A stretch of DNA of 64,000 nt from Limanda limanda. Its lineage: Eukaryota; Chordata; Actinopteri; Pleuronectiformes; Pleuronectidae. A program made the translations under genes and the position numbers. Shown here piece by piece: positions 34,101 through 44,722 of this stretch; the first letter of the stretch is position 1, and each line of letters opens with the position of its first letter. Under the pieces are notes generated by a model. That model searched no databases, had not been told where the DNA came from, and saw only the letters and a program-made list of their open reading frames with translations. The stretch is from positions 1,493,922 to 1,557,921 of the forward strand of contig NC_083655.1 in the NCBI RefSeq assembly GCF_963576545.1. The letters run 5' to 3'.

Positions 34101-37100
34101 AGTTAAGCTACAGGTTCATTGTGAAGGAGTTAGTGACGTCTCCAAGTGTCGTACATGTGAACGTAGTCCACTTGTTCACGTGTACGACTCCTGAACATGT
34201 CCAGCAAGATATTTAGAGACATCTAGTGGTGAAGTTACATATTACAAACAACTGAACCCCGAGGACACAACGACTTTCAAGCTGTTTTCAGTCATGAACT
34301 CTGGAAAATAGTGTCTGGACATTTCTGAAGTTTGACTTTCACATATGAAGAACGGGTTGAGCAGCAGGAGGTGGAGCCTGTAGAGCAGCAGGAGGCCGGA
34401 CATGACGTATAAACTCTGCTGTGGAAAGATCAGTGTTGTTGTTTACAGCTCATCCACACCGGCGTCGGCCCTCATCACCAAAAGCTCTGGAATCTCCTCG
34501 TGTTTCAAAGTTGACGTCTTCGTCTTCTACGTGTCCGGCTCCTCTTCTTCATCCTGAGATGTTTGTGTTCTTCCAGTTTCACGTCCGTCACATGTTAGAA
34601 ACCTCATCAACACGTCCACTCGCTCTCTGTGAATCCTCTGGACATTCACCTGCTCTATTCTCACATGGACTCACTCAGAAACTTTATAAGAAGGCTGCAG
34701 GAAAAGTTCCAGAAAATGTCCAGAACTACTTGACTAAGACTTCAGGTCTGAAAACAGAGACAGTGATGTTTAGTCAAAGTCCTTTATTTTCACATATGAA
34801 CTCAGTTTAATTTACAGTTATTTTTATTCTTTATCCAGGTTGAAGAAATGCAGTCTGTCAGAGATCAGCTGTTCTTCCCTGGCTTCAGCTCTGAGGTCAA
34901 ACCCCTCTCATCTGAGAAAACTGGATCTGAGTAACAACAAGCTGCAGGACTCAGGAGTGAAGGAGCTGTGTGGTATTCTACGGAGTCCAACCTGTCGCCT
35001 GGAGAATCTGAGGTCAGTTCACTGACTGACTTTTGTAGATCTCATTTATATAAAACAGAATTTACACACAATTTATCTCATTTATTTCAAATTTAAAATA
35101 TGTCCTCTTCATACATAACTTGAATCCATTCATTAATTAATATGTGACATTTTAAATATTCAGCTACTTGTTAAAACACTGAGTTCAGTTCTGGAATTCC
35201 TAAACTGATTTGCAGGACAGAGACCGGGTCCAAATAATCTATTTGTACTGAATCAGGACTCGTTTTGAGTCCAACATGTCTGATTTCATATTTATCTTCC
35301 ATGTTATGAGTCTGTGCTGACATGAATATGTGTCTGTTATTTCCACACATGAACTCAGTTTAATTTACAGTTAAGTTTTATTCCTTATCCAGGTTGTGGA
35401 GCTGCAGTCTGTCAAAGATCAGCTGTTCTTCTCTGGCTTCAGCTCTGAGGTCAAACCCCTCTCAGCTGAGAAAACTGGATCTGAGCTTCAACAACCTGAA
35501 GGACTCAGCAGTGAAGGAGCTGTGTGTTTTTCTACAGAGTCCAACCTGTCAACTGGAGACTCTGAGGTCAGTTCACTGACTAACTTTTGTGGATCTTATA
35601 TATATAATACAGCATTTATCCACAATTTATATTATTTAATTATAATTTAAAATAATTCCTCTTCATACATAACTTGAATTCATTCATTAATTAATCTGTG
35701 ACATTTTAAATATTCAGCTACTTGTTAAAACACTGAGTTTAGTTCTGGATTTCCTAAACTGATCTGCAGGACAGAGACCGGGTCCAAATAATCTATTTGT
35801 ACTGATCAGGACTCGTTTTTAGACCAACGTGTCTGATTTCATATTTATCTTCCATGTCATGAGTCTGTGTGACATGAATATTTGTCTGTTATTTTCACAC
35901 ATGAACTCAGTTTAATTGAGAGTTAAGTTTTATTCTTTATCCAGGTTGTGGAGCTGCAGACTGTCAAAGATCAGCTGTTCTTCTCTGGCTTCAGCTCTGA
36001 GGTCAAACCCCTCTCATCTGAGAAAACTGAATCTGAGTCTAAACAACCTGAAGGACTCAGGAGTGAAGGAGCTGTGTGGTTTTCTACAGAGTCCAACCTG
36101 TCGACTTGCGACTCTGTGGTCAGTTCACTGACTGACTTTTGTAGATTTCATATCTACAAACAGCATTTATACACAATTTATCTAATTTCCTGCTAATTTA
36201 ACATAATTCCTCTTCATACATAACTTGAATCCTTTCATTCATAAATCTCTGACATTTTAAATATTCAGCTACTTGTTAAAACACTGAGCTTAGTTCTGGA
36301 TTTCCTAAACTGATCTGCAGGACAGAGACCGGGTCCAAATAATCTATTTGTACTGAATCAGGACTTGTTTTTAGTCCAACATGTCTGATTTCATATTTAT
36401 CTTCCATGTTATGAGTCTGTGCTCACATGAATATGTGTCTGTTATTTTAACACATGGACTCAGTTTAATTCACAGTTAAGTTTTATTCTTTATCCAGGTT
36501 GAAGGAGTGCAGTCTGTCAGAGATCAGCTGTTCTTCTCTGGCTTCAGCTCTGAGGTCAAACCCCTCTCTTCTGAGAGAACTGGATCTGAGTGACAACAAC
36601 CTGCAGGATTCAGGAGTGAAGGAGCTATGTGGTTTTCTACAGAGTCCAACCTGTCGACTGGAGACTCTGAGGTCAGTTCACTGACTGACTTTTTTAGATC
36701 TCATATCTATAAAACAGCATTTATACACAATTAGTCTCATTTAATTCTAATTTAACATAGTTCCTCTTCATAAATAACTTGAATCCATTCATAAACTAAT
36801 CTATGACATTTTACATATTCAGCTACTTGTTAAAACACTGAGTTTAGTTCTGGATTTCCTATACTGATCTGCAGGACAGAGACCGGGTCCAAATAATCTA
36901 TTTGTACTGAATCAGGACTCGTTTTTAGACCAACATGTCTGATTTCATATTTGTCTTCCATGTTATGAGTCTGTGCTGACATGAATATGTGTCTTTTATT
37001 TTCACACATGAACTCAGTTTAATTTACAGTTAAGTTTTATTCTTTATCCAGGTTGAGGAACTGCAGTCTTTCAGAGATCAGCTGTTCTTCTCTGGCTTCA

Positions 37101-37277
37101 GCTCTGAGGTCAAACCCCTCTCATCTGAGAGAACTGGATCTGAATAACAACAAGCTGACGGACTCAGGAGTGAAGGAGCTGCTTGATCTACAGCAGAGTC
37201 CAAACTGTCAACTGGAGACTCTGAGGTCAGTAGATGGGTGGAGTCAGTCCACGCTGCTTTCATCAGTATTTTACTAA
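28158..37277 (+). CDS. NLR unit B: RING-FISNA-NACHT-LRR receptor (NLRC3-like)
   Basis: Exons: 28158-28285, 28712-28929, 29146-31000, 31536-31709, 32246-32419, 32799-32972, 34839-35012, 35393-35566, 35945-36118, 36498-36671 and 37052-37277. They sum to 3645 bases, 1214 codons plus stop, in frame. It has a single N-terminal cassette, a RING exon with one extra Arg codon, and eight LRR exons, the most in the array. The NACHT exon carries a 54-base tandem duplication (30597-30650 and 30651-30704). Because its donor is GGCTCT|gtgagt, the junction codon is Leu where A1 and C have Arg. It has no copy of the upstream block carried by A1 and C, so its promoter is unclear. Role as for A1: predicted cytosolic sensor with a possible E3 ligase module. 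Confidence 0.85.
28712..28929 (+). CDS. B RING zinc-finger exon
   Basis: C3HC4 RING with all ligands (CASC, CGHWFC, CRQC, CPQC). One extra Arg codon near the start (RKRRSHV) compared with A1 and C. Donor GCCG|gtcaga at 28929 keeps the frame; GGAG|gtcaga upstream at 28917 and ACAT|gtggtt downstream are same-phase alternatives. Confidence 0.78.
29146..31000 (+). CDS. B FISNA-NACHT exon
   Basis: 1855 bases, fully open. FISNA, Walker A GVAGVGKT and Walker [10 protein letters not shown] are nearly identical to A1. It differs mainly in a short patch (about 30396-30480: [18 protein letters not shown] against [18 protein letters not shown] in A1) and in an 18-residue duplication of the VLGG-GRT-N-PEIIQ segment. 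Donor CT|gtgagt at 31000. Confidence 0.88.
31536..37277 (+). CDS. B leucine-rich repeat exons (eight)
   Basis: Type-I exon 31536-31709 (TTACAG acceptor, [17 protein letters not shown]), six type-II exons and the terminal exon 37052-37277. From 34839 to 37052 the starts are 554, 552, 553 and 554 bases apart: a true exon-intron tandem array. All are open and phase 2-2. Introns are highly similar, including the conserved acceptor flank TTTTATTCTTTATCCAG. Confidence 0.88.
32994..33391. mobile_element. MITE-like element, fullest copy
   Basis: Starts TTAAAGGTTCAGTGTTTAG and ends TCTTCCACACTGGAGCTTTAA, with imperfect inverted ends of about 20 bases. Contains ACATCTCGTGGTGAAGTGTC, CAGTCAGGGCTACTGTA and AAATATAAAGTATGG blocks. 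The site GGACACGCTCCTGATG near 33186 is the intact (empty) version of the LINE target in A1 and A2. Confidence 0.65.
33990..34770. repeat. LRR-intron repeat block, copy 3 (unit B)
   Basis: Counterpart of 13813-14645 and 16285-17080, including the ACCGGCGTCGGCCCTCA module at about 34457-34560. It lies between LRR exons 32799-32972 and 34839-35012. Confidence 0.7.
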
Positions 37278-37660
37278 ACACAGTCAGTATCACAGATCCA
37301 GGGTCTGTGCTACCAAGCAGGATTTGTGGTTATCAGGTTAACTTCAGGTTTAGTTTTTTCAGTCCTACGAAGCTCGTCCACATCTTAACGAGGTAAATCA
37401 CCATGGTAACTTCTGATGAACGGCTAAACTGCTCCAGGTTAAGTTGGAGATTAACCCGTATAAAAGCTCCGCCCACTGACCACAGTGACTCTACACTGTT
37501 GTGTGGTGCACACTCTCCTTAAAGGGACGGATAAGGGAAGTTTAAATCAACCTCTGGTTGGTTCAGTTGATCTCTAACTCACCCAGAACATCTCAATGTC
37601 TCCAGACTCATCCTGTCCCCAAAACACCAGATGACCTCAGTCAGCTTCCTGGAGACAGGT

Positions 37661-37839
37661 CCATGTGTGTGTCCTCAGAGACAGTGTGTGTCCTCAGAGA
37701 CAGTGAGACAGTTTGTGTCCTCAGAGTCACTGAGACATTGTGTGTCCTCAGTCAGTGAGACAGTGTGTGTCCTCAGTCAGTGAGACAGTGTGTGTCCTCA
37801 GAGTCAGTGTGTGTCCTCAGAGACAGTGAGTCAGTTGTG
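37661..37839. repeat. Short minisatellite array behind unit B
   Basis: About 180 bases of the same CCTCAGAGACAGTGTGTGT unit as at 24148-27403, in the equivalent place after the terminal exon and after the shared GGAGACAGGTCCATGTGTG lead-in. Confidence 0.9.
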
Positions 37840-39769
37840 TGTCTTTTTTTCTTCCACTCGTCTTGTAAGAAAACAACAGATTCAGATCTCGTGGCCTCAA
37901 GTTATTTATCTCATTCCCACACGATATTATATCGTGGTCACGTAATATATTTTTACCAGATGCCACCAGGGGGCGCTGTAACTTACACAATGACACGATC
38001 CAGATGTTTTACCAGATGTTCTTCCTGCATTTAGCAGCCTTGACTGAGTTTCTTTTATTCTGGATCATGTGTTTGTTCTCCTCTGATTTTTATTATAGAA
38101 CAGTTTGATCCTCGTTGTGAAATATGAGGCTCTGCTGTCAGTCAAACTGTCCATGTCTGTGATTGGTCATACACAGTTAACCCCGCCCCTTTTATGTGCA
38201 CGCTCAGATCTCGATGAGGAAAACCTGAGTTAACTTAACGAGTTGATAACCAGCGTCATGTGACCACTTAGCCTGACTGTGTCTGTCAGGTTCAGTTGAG
38301 CTGATCTCAGAAAGATCTCCTGGACATGTTGAAGTGTCTTCGTAGTTCAGGCCTCAGTGTTTCCTCAGTGAAGCTGTGAGAGGACAATGAGGACAGACGT
38401 CAGGATTGGACAGAGACACAGAGAGACAACAGTCGGCCAATCAGATGAGCCACAAGCTGCTTGGGATCATGTGATTGAGTTGACGTGAAGACGACAGTTG
38501 TTGTTGTTTTCATGTGAACAGGAAGTGAAGCTGGACCACAGCTGACAGCCTCACACGAGGGACAGAGACGTCTTCATCTGATCTGAGACAGTTTGTCCTC
38601 TCACTTCATCAGTGAAGAACTGATCAGGTGGATCTTTGTCACAGCTCTGAGATCAGTGGGACTGAAGCCTCTCCTCATCACCATGGTAACCAGGAGCTCT
38701 TTATACAGAGCAGAACCTCTGCTGAGGTCCATCTGTCTCATCTGGTCCCAGTTTGTCAGAAGCAGATGTTCATCAACACACAGTGAAACATGTCTTCACC
38801 TGTAACAGCAGTAAATCCACCTCTCAGGTGTCCACTCTGCACTTTGACATGCAGAGGACACACACTGAGCTCTTAGCGTGTTCATTCCAACACGTGAACA
38901 TGAAGCAGAGAGGAAGCTGCTCCACCTCTGAACAGGACTGAAGTCCCTGCTGCTCTTTCTACTGGATGAGCTGCATCACTGACTCACAGCTGATGAAGTG
39001 AGTCTCTGTGACACTGATGTCTTCTTCTCTCAACAGGTGGGAGGGGAGATCTTTGTTTAGCAGAGTGTGAAGAGGACAGTGTGTGTGGACGGAGGCTGAG
39101 CTGTGTCCTGAGGATCCAGAGGCTGAAGCAGCAGCAGCTTGTGTGTAGAGCGGCTCTGACTGAGCCTTGTTGCTGGGAGGCAGAGTGGAGACAGAGCTCC
39201 AGAGGAATCAGAGGAGGCTGTTGTAATATGTAACTTCACCACTAGATGGCCCTCCACACCAATTGTGTTTATTCACATGAAGAATGTGTTTATTTAAATG
39301 ACACAACACAAGCAGAATATATAACCCCTCTATAAAGAGTCACATATATGTGTTTAAGTTTCCTTTATTCTGTTCCACCTTTGTCCCTCAGTCTGTCTCC
39401 ATGTGTGTAGAACCACATTCTGTTTGTTTATGATCTTAAAGTTCCTGGATTCACGTCACAAATTGATTTAGTTCAACACAAAGTTCAACACAATCAAATC
39501 ATTTTGAGTTTAAAATCTGAGTTTTGTCTTTGACGCAAAAGATCAAAACTTTTTAAATTCAAAAACAATGAAAAGAAGAAGAATCTGATCTAATCTGCAC
39601 AAGATGTTCATTAACTACGTAGTTTCAGGTTTAGTTGAGTTAAGTTTAAGTTCAGCTGAGTTTAAGTTTGTATTTAGCTCAGGTTCAGGTTTCATTTAAC
39701 CTCTTTCTCTCCCTCAACGCATGTTTGAGGTAAACCGGAGCAGAGTGAGACATCTGTCTATCTTACGAC
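37840..39769. other. 3' flank of unit B (matches C from about 38590)
   Basis: 37840-38590 is unique to unit B, with a CTCF-type motif and an ATTGGTC ... CCCCGCCCC pair near 38160-38200. 38590-39580 matches 51426-52315 behind unit C (TCTCACTTCATCAGTGAAG onward), with internal deletions in C. Frames such as 38593-38805 are shared by both copies, but nothing beyond duplication supports them; part may be 3' UTR. 39580-39769 has no recognisable content. Confidence 0.6.
37963..37979 (+). promoter_or_regulatory. CTCF-type motif behind unit B
   Basis: CCACCAGGGGGCGCTGT is an essentially perfect CTCF core. It lies just past the unit B minisatellite and has no counterpart in the A2 or C flank that I can see. 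Motif evidence only. Confidence 0.45.
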
Positions 39770-42472
39770 CATTTCTGAAATGAGAATATTTATTTGTGTT
39801 ATTTGTTCTTAAAGAGTTTTGAGGCTTCAGCAGCAGAGGAGTGAGAAGAGAAAAGAGTTTTTATCTGATGATTGACAAAGAGAAAACTACAGGATATCAC
39901 AAGACTTAGTGTGGAAACGAGGACGGGAAAGTGTCTCCGTCTGATTTCTGTCTTTAAGAGACGAGCTGGAGAGTGGGGGTGCAAGGAGGAATTAGAGATA
40001 ATAACAGTTTAAAGATGTCTCACGTTGAACCATTGATTGATCCTGAGTTTTATTCATGTTCAGGTGAGTGTAGTTTAGTTGTTGACCTCTGATATAAAAG
40101 TTCACGCGACGCAGCTTGGGTTGAAATACAGGAACTAACACACTGTGTCTTTTTGTGTCTCAGATCAAATACTTTTGTGTTTTTAACGATGAATCACAGT
40201 TTTCAGGTCGTTGTCTCCTCCAGACAGAGACAGTTTCTGGAGTGTGAACAGACTGTGAGGACGTCCGGCCTCCAGGTTTCCGTACGTCTCAGAGTATTTT
40301 GATACACGGCTCCCGTCTACGTTCTGGACAGAAGTATTTGACTCTTGTACTTGTATGTGTCCAGTACATCCAAGTGTTTTCTGGCTCTGTTGTCTTGCTG
40401 TGTGGATTTGCATCCCAGTCTCGTACTGAGTAAAACCTCCGTCAGCCATGAGACGTCATTTTAGCCGGAGAGACTTTTTCCTTTTGTATGTTTTGATTAT
40501 TTCATAAATACTAGATGCAGTAGAATATCATTTACTGAGTATTCACATGTTAACTGTGTTGGTTTTTGATGGCATTTTAGAAAAACTTTGATTTTCCTGC
40601 ATTAAGCTTCTTTTTCTCCTAATGTCACCAGTGTTAAGTTTTTGATTTAGTGTGTGTGTGATGACGGATTATACTTAGTTTATTTACATTTTATTTCAAA
40701 TGATATATCGCTCAGTTATGTTCTTTTCCATATGATTATTGGTTACATATGTAAGAAATAAAAACAGACGTCTTGTCACCAGAGATGTGAATCTTCTTCA
40801 GAACGAGTCTGAAACGGTGAATCAGAGCACAACGAATATTGATCATGTTTTCATCAGGTTATATTTATGTCTCTTTAAATGCACATGGTGTTATTTCCAA
40901 ACCACCGCTCTCACAACCAGTCCAGAACGGAGCTGTGGCCGAAGAAGTGTAACGTAGATAATAGATGAACAAATAAAGTTCCTTAGATGAGATGTTTGAC
41001 GTCTATGTTAACATGTATCAACATGGACGACACGACCGGATACGACTGCTGTCATCGAGCACTGGTGACGTCATGTATACGCCCACCTGACCAATCAGGA
41101 GCCAGTCTCAGCTGTCAATCATCACGTCTCAGCCTGTTTTTATATCATCAAATAACTGATTCAAACCAAACTGATCAGAAACACTTGAACAAACATCAGT
41201 GACATGAGAACGACCTGAAATGAAAGAAAACCATCTTTGACAAACATTTATTTAACTAAACTTTGAGTTTTTACTTTAGTCCATGTCCCATCTACTAACA
41301 TGGAGGAGGAGGGGTTAATGACCTATACTGCAGCCGGCCACTAGGGGGCGATCCAGATGTTTTGGCTTCACTTCCCTGTGGGAGGCGTCAAAATCACTTC
41401 ACATTTAAATCGTCTCCTATGTTTGAAAAAAGCTGCTCTGGCGTAGTTTAGATTTTTTTCTATGATTTAATAACTTTCTCTTCTGTGTCGGCAAAATGAA
41501 TGTCCTGTAAAATTAGTAAATGCCTTTAAACCAATCAAGTGAAGGATGCATTCATTACTCAGCCAATCAGGAGCAGCTTTCACTTAAGCTGCAGTGAGAT
41601 CTGACCAAGAAGAGGAGGAGTTTACACACACAGACCACGCCCCCACCCACTCCCAGTCCCTCCCACCTTGAGATAATGGGAGAGGAGCAGAGTCCGTCCA
41701 CTTGAAGCAGCCGCTCAGTTTGTCTCTGGTCCACCGAGCTGCAGCTTCTGTGTCCTCCTCCTCTCTGCTCTCACTTGGACTGAGACACACTCATCACTAG
41801 TGACCAGCAGCTGATCAGAACATGAAGGAACTCAGTGATGGTTTGATTCCACAGTTTATGAGACTCATTTAAACATCATGAAAAAGGACCAGTGAACATT
41901 GTTCCCAGACAGACGCTCCCAGTCAGGACTCAGTGTTAAAGTGAAGATCTGGATTCAGGATCCCACACCGTCCATTATTAACTGAATACATGATCCTAAG
42001 ATTGTTATCTACATCATAACATCACAATAAAACATGAACTGTGAACCAGTTCATCTTCATGGGTATGAACTGGACTTTGAACTGGTTGTTTTCAAGAGTG
42101 AACTGGTTCCACAGGGAGGAGGAGGAGGAGCCTGAGAACAGGGAGCGGTCAGACTCCATTTTCACCTGGACGAGCAGAAGGAAGGAAAGTGAGCAGGTGA
42201 GTGTGAACACAACTTTCTGAAAGTTTGACTGTCTCACTCTCACACCTGCTGTTAACATCCGTCTGCTGATCACATGACTCTAAGTTTGTCAGTTCACACC
42301 TGGTGACAGACGTCATGTGATCGGATCCCAGAGACAGATGTGAACAGCAGGTCTGGATCAAAGAGCCTTCAAAGGACTAATTAACAGAGTTAACTCACAG
42401 TTTCACTTTTTATCTTCATCTGTTCATCAAGTGTTTAATAACACAACGTGTTTTCACAATCATACGTTACAG

Positions 42473-42473
<1 letters not shown>
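39770..42473. repeat. Upstream segment of NLR unit C, duplicate of 2731-5525
   Basis: Begins CATTTCTGAAATGAG and follows 2731-5525 closely, with a ~230-base deletion near 40998 and about 150 extra bases near 41620-41780. The probable 5' UTR exon (about 42040-42196, donor GTGAGCAG|gtgagtg) is intact. It ends where the hAT-like insertion begins. Confidence 0.85.
41338..41351 (+). promoter_or_regulatory. CTCF-like motif upstream of NLR C
   Basis: CCACTAGGGGGCGA, 13 of 14 core positions. It corresponds to 4539-4552 at A1, which has A in place of C at the eleventh... twelfth position region (GGGGGAGA). Confidence 0.35.
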
Positions 42474-42535
<62 letters not shown>

Positions 42536-43771
42536 CGCGCGCGCGTGCGTGTGCGTGTGTGGCCCTCCCTCAGAGTCACGTGATTTCCAGTAACTGCAGA
42601 GTTCTAACTTCAAGGAGCAGAGGCAGGAAACGTGAAGTCTGAAGCTGGTGAGTGTTCAGCTACATTTATATTATTCATTCATATTATTTCACTGTCACTG
42701 TGTCAGTTTTTCTATTTCTACATTTGAAAACAAATGTCTCTTTCTTTTTCTTATATTCTCAAAACGGTCTCGTAACTTTAGCAGCAAAGGTTTGTGCAAC
42801 ACGCGCCTCTACGCACGGCGAACGGTGTGTGTGTGTTGGGGGGGGGGCTGTACCGGAAATGACCCCTCTTTAGGTTGAACGGCGGAACCGTAAACAAATC
42901 GTTCTTTCGCCGTAGCCAGGGGTCGCCCCCTCAGTCCTGTACACAGGGGTCACTAACTTACGGACCTGGACCTACAGCCAACACAGAGGGTTATGATTTA
43001 AAACCTGACGGGCGCTTCTATTGTAACCTGCGCTGCTTTTGTAGTCTTTACGGTAGTGGTTTAGCGGATGAGGAAACGCACAGAACAATTGCGTGCGAGT
43101 TAAGCCATCCCACGTGATACTACTCAGCCAATCAAGTCTGTGCATTCCAGGCGGTTAACATTATGACTCTACAGTGCAGACAGATGAGAAGACGGTAGAA
43201 AGAAAGATAGAGATACAAGGAGAGAAAACAAGGGAGAGGAACAGAGGAGTGAGCCGGAGAGAAAGAGAGGAACAGAGGAACAAAGTGGGGGAGTGGGATA
43301 TCAGAGGGGAAGAAAGTTATTATAAAACTGTTCAATTCTTAAGATGTGTTAAGATTTATTATCTGTAAAATTGGTGGAGACTTTTGAGTCAAGATGTGAA
43401 ACAGAAAAATTGAAATTATAGCTTTTGCTCCCTTTATTTTTTTTCCTGAAGTTAAGCCCTTTATTTGAACATGCGCAATGTTCACATTTTATTTATTTTC
43501 TGTTATTTTGAAATGCAGCCCCTACTTTTATTTAGTTAATGAGAGAACATTATACATATCTGCAATCATACATATATGTACACAAAAAGCACTTTGCATT
43601 AAAAATTGTGGTACTTGTACTTTTGATAGTTAATACATTTAATATGAGCGACTTTAAGACTTTGACTCAAGTAATTTTCCTACGGGTGACTTTTACTTTA
43701 CCGGAGTCACATTCAGGTAAGATACCTGTACTTTACTCAAGTATGGCTTTAAAGTACTTTATACACCACTG
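42474..43771. mobile_element. Inserted segment with hAT right end and GC-rich core
   Basis: Absent from the equivalent place in A1. It starts with a GT/GC repeat (42474-42560) and ends GTACTTTATACACCACTG, whose complement CAGTGGTGTATAAAGTAC is a hAT terminal pattern; internal AAGTAATTTT/ACTTTTACTTTAC blocks agree. The middle (about 42780-43120) is CpG-rich and carries an 80-codon + frame (42875-43117) that I do not recognise. The host sequence TCAAAGGACTAATTAACAG...CGTTACAG occurs on both sides (42368-42473 and 43771-43858). The left terminus is not clear. Confidence 0.55.
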
Positions 43772-43858
43772 CTCAAAGGACTAATTAACAGCGTTAACTC
43801 ATCACATCTGTTCAAGTGTTTAATAACACAACGTGTTTTCACAATCATACGTTACAGC
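43771..43858. repeat. Direct repeat of 42368-42473
   Basis: About 90-105 bases (TCAAAGGACTAATTAACAG to CACAATCATACGTTACAG) present once in A1 (5437-5540) and twice in unit C, flanking the 1.3-kb insertion. This is far longer than a hAT target duplication. Confidence 0.75.
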
Positions 43859-44722
43859 AGTGGTCACCAACCAGTGGAGAGTCTTCACTGTGGATCCCAT
43901 AATTTATTTCCAGCCTTTATGACGTGAACATGATACTAGATGTTGAGTTTCCTTCTCTTAGTGGCCGGGGGTTGAAGGACCTATGAACTTTTACAAGCTT
44001 GTATTGATTCAGTTTATTGGTTTGAGTGTAGATTAGGAAATGCTTGGGTTGCAAAAAGTACTTTTTTATTCATTGTCTGTTTATGGCTATGCAGGTTTAT
44101 TGGTGGATTTACAAATGACATAAATCAATATTACATGAAAGGTCATTTTATTATTGTACTTGTACAATAGCACAACTCCTGCATCCTTTGAGTAATAATT
44201 GAATGTTAATTAATGTTAATTAAATTTCTACGTTCTTAATTAAAATGCTGCAACTGGCTGAATAATCGAGTGATTGACTGAAACTTGCCTCCAAACTCCT
44301 TGAGGCCTCCTGAGGTCACATGTCTCACTCCTACACACACAGAGTTCAGTCCTTATCACACACAATGGAAGTGAGTGACTGACAGCTGGAGAACTAATGA
44401 TCATATGTACTTATATACAAGGTAATATTCATATTTATGACCATATTATTATATAAGTCAAAGCCTTTGTAAAAAACATTGTGCTGCAGTAGCAGAACTC
44501 TGCAGAACATTGTTGAGCTGAGAAGATAAAGATTGAACAGATGCTGTAAATATGAATTAATATTAATGTGAATATTGTGCATTGAGCAGATAAAGTTGCA
44601 TAACTGCATTTCTTTGTGTATATTTCTGTGTGTATGTGTGTGTGTGTGTGTGTGTGTTTCTTGAACAGACTGGTTTTTCCTGGTTCCTTTGAGCTCACAG
44701 TGTTTTTACTCTCACACTGAAG

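Noticed and set aside
38160..38215. CCAAT plus GC-box plus TTTTATG cluster as a promoter
   Set aside because: No downstream open exon could be linked to it, and the surrounding sequence is the unit B 3' flank.
38593..38805. 70-codon frame shared with 51426-51641
   Set aside because: Shared because the flanks of B and C are duplicates; C diverges and truncates it, and no homology is recognisable.
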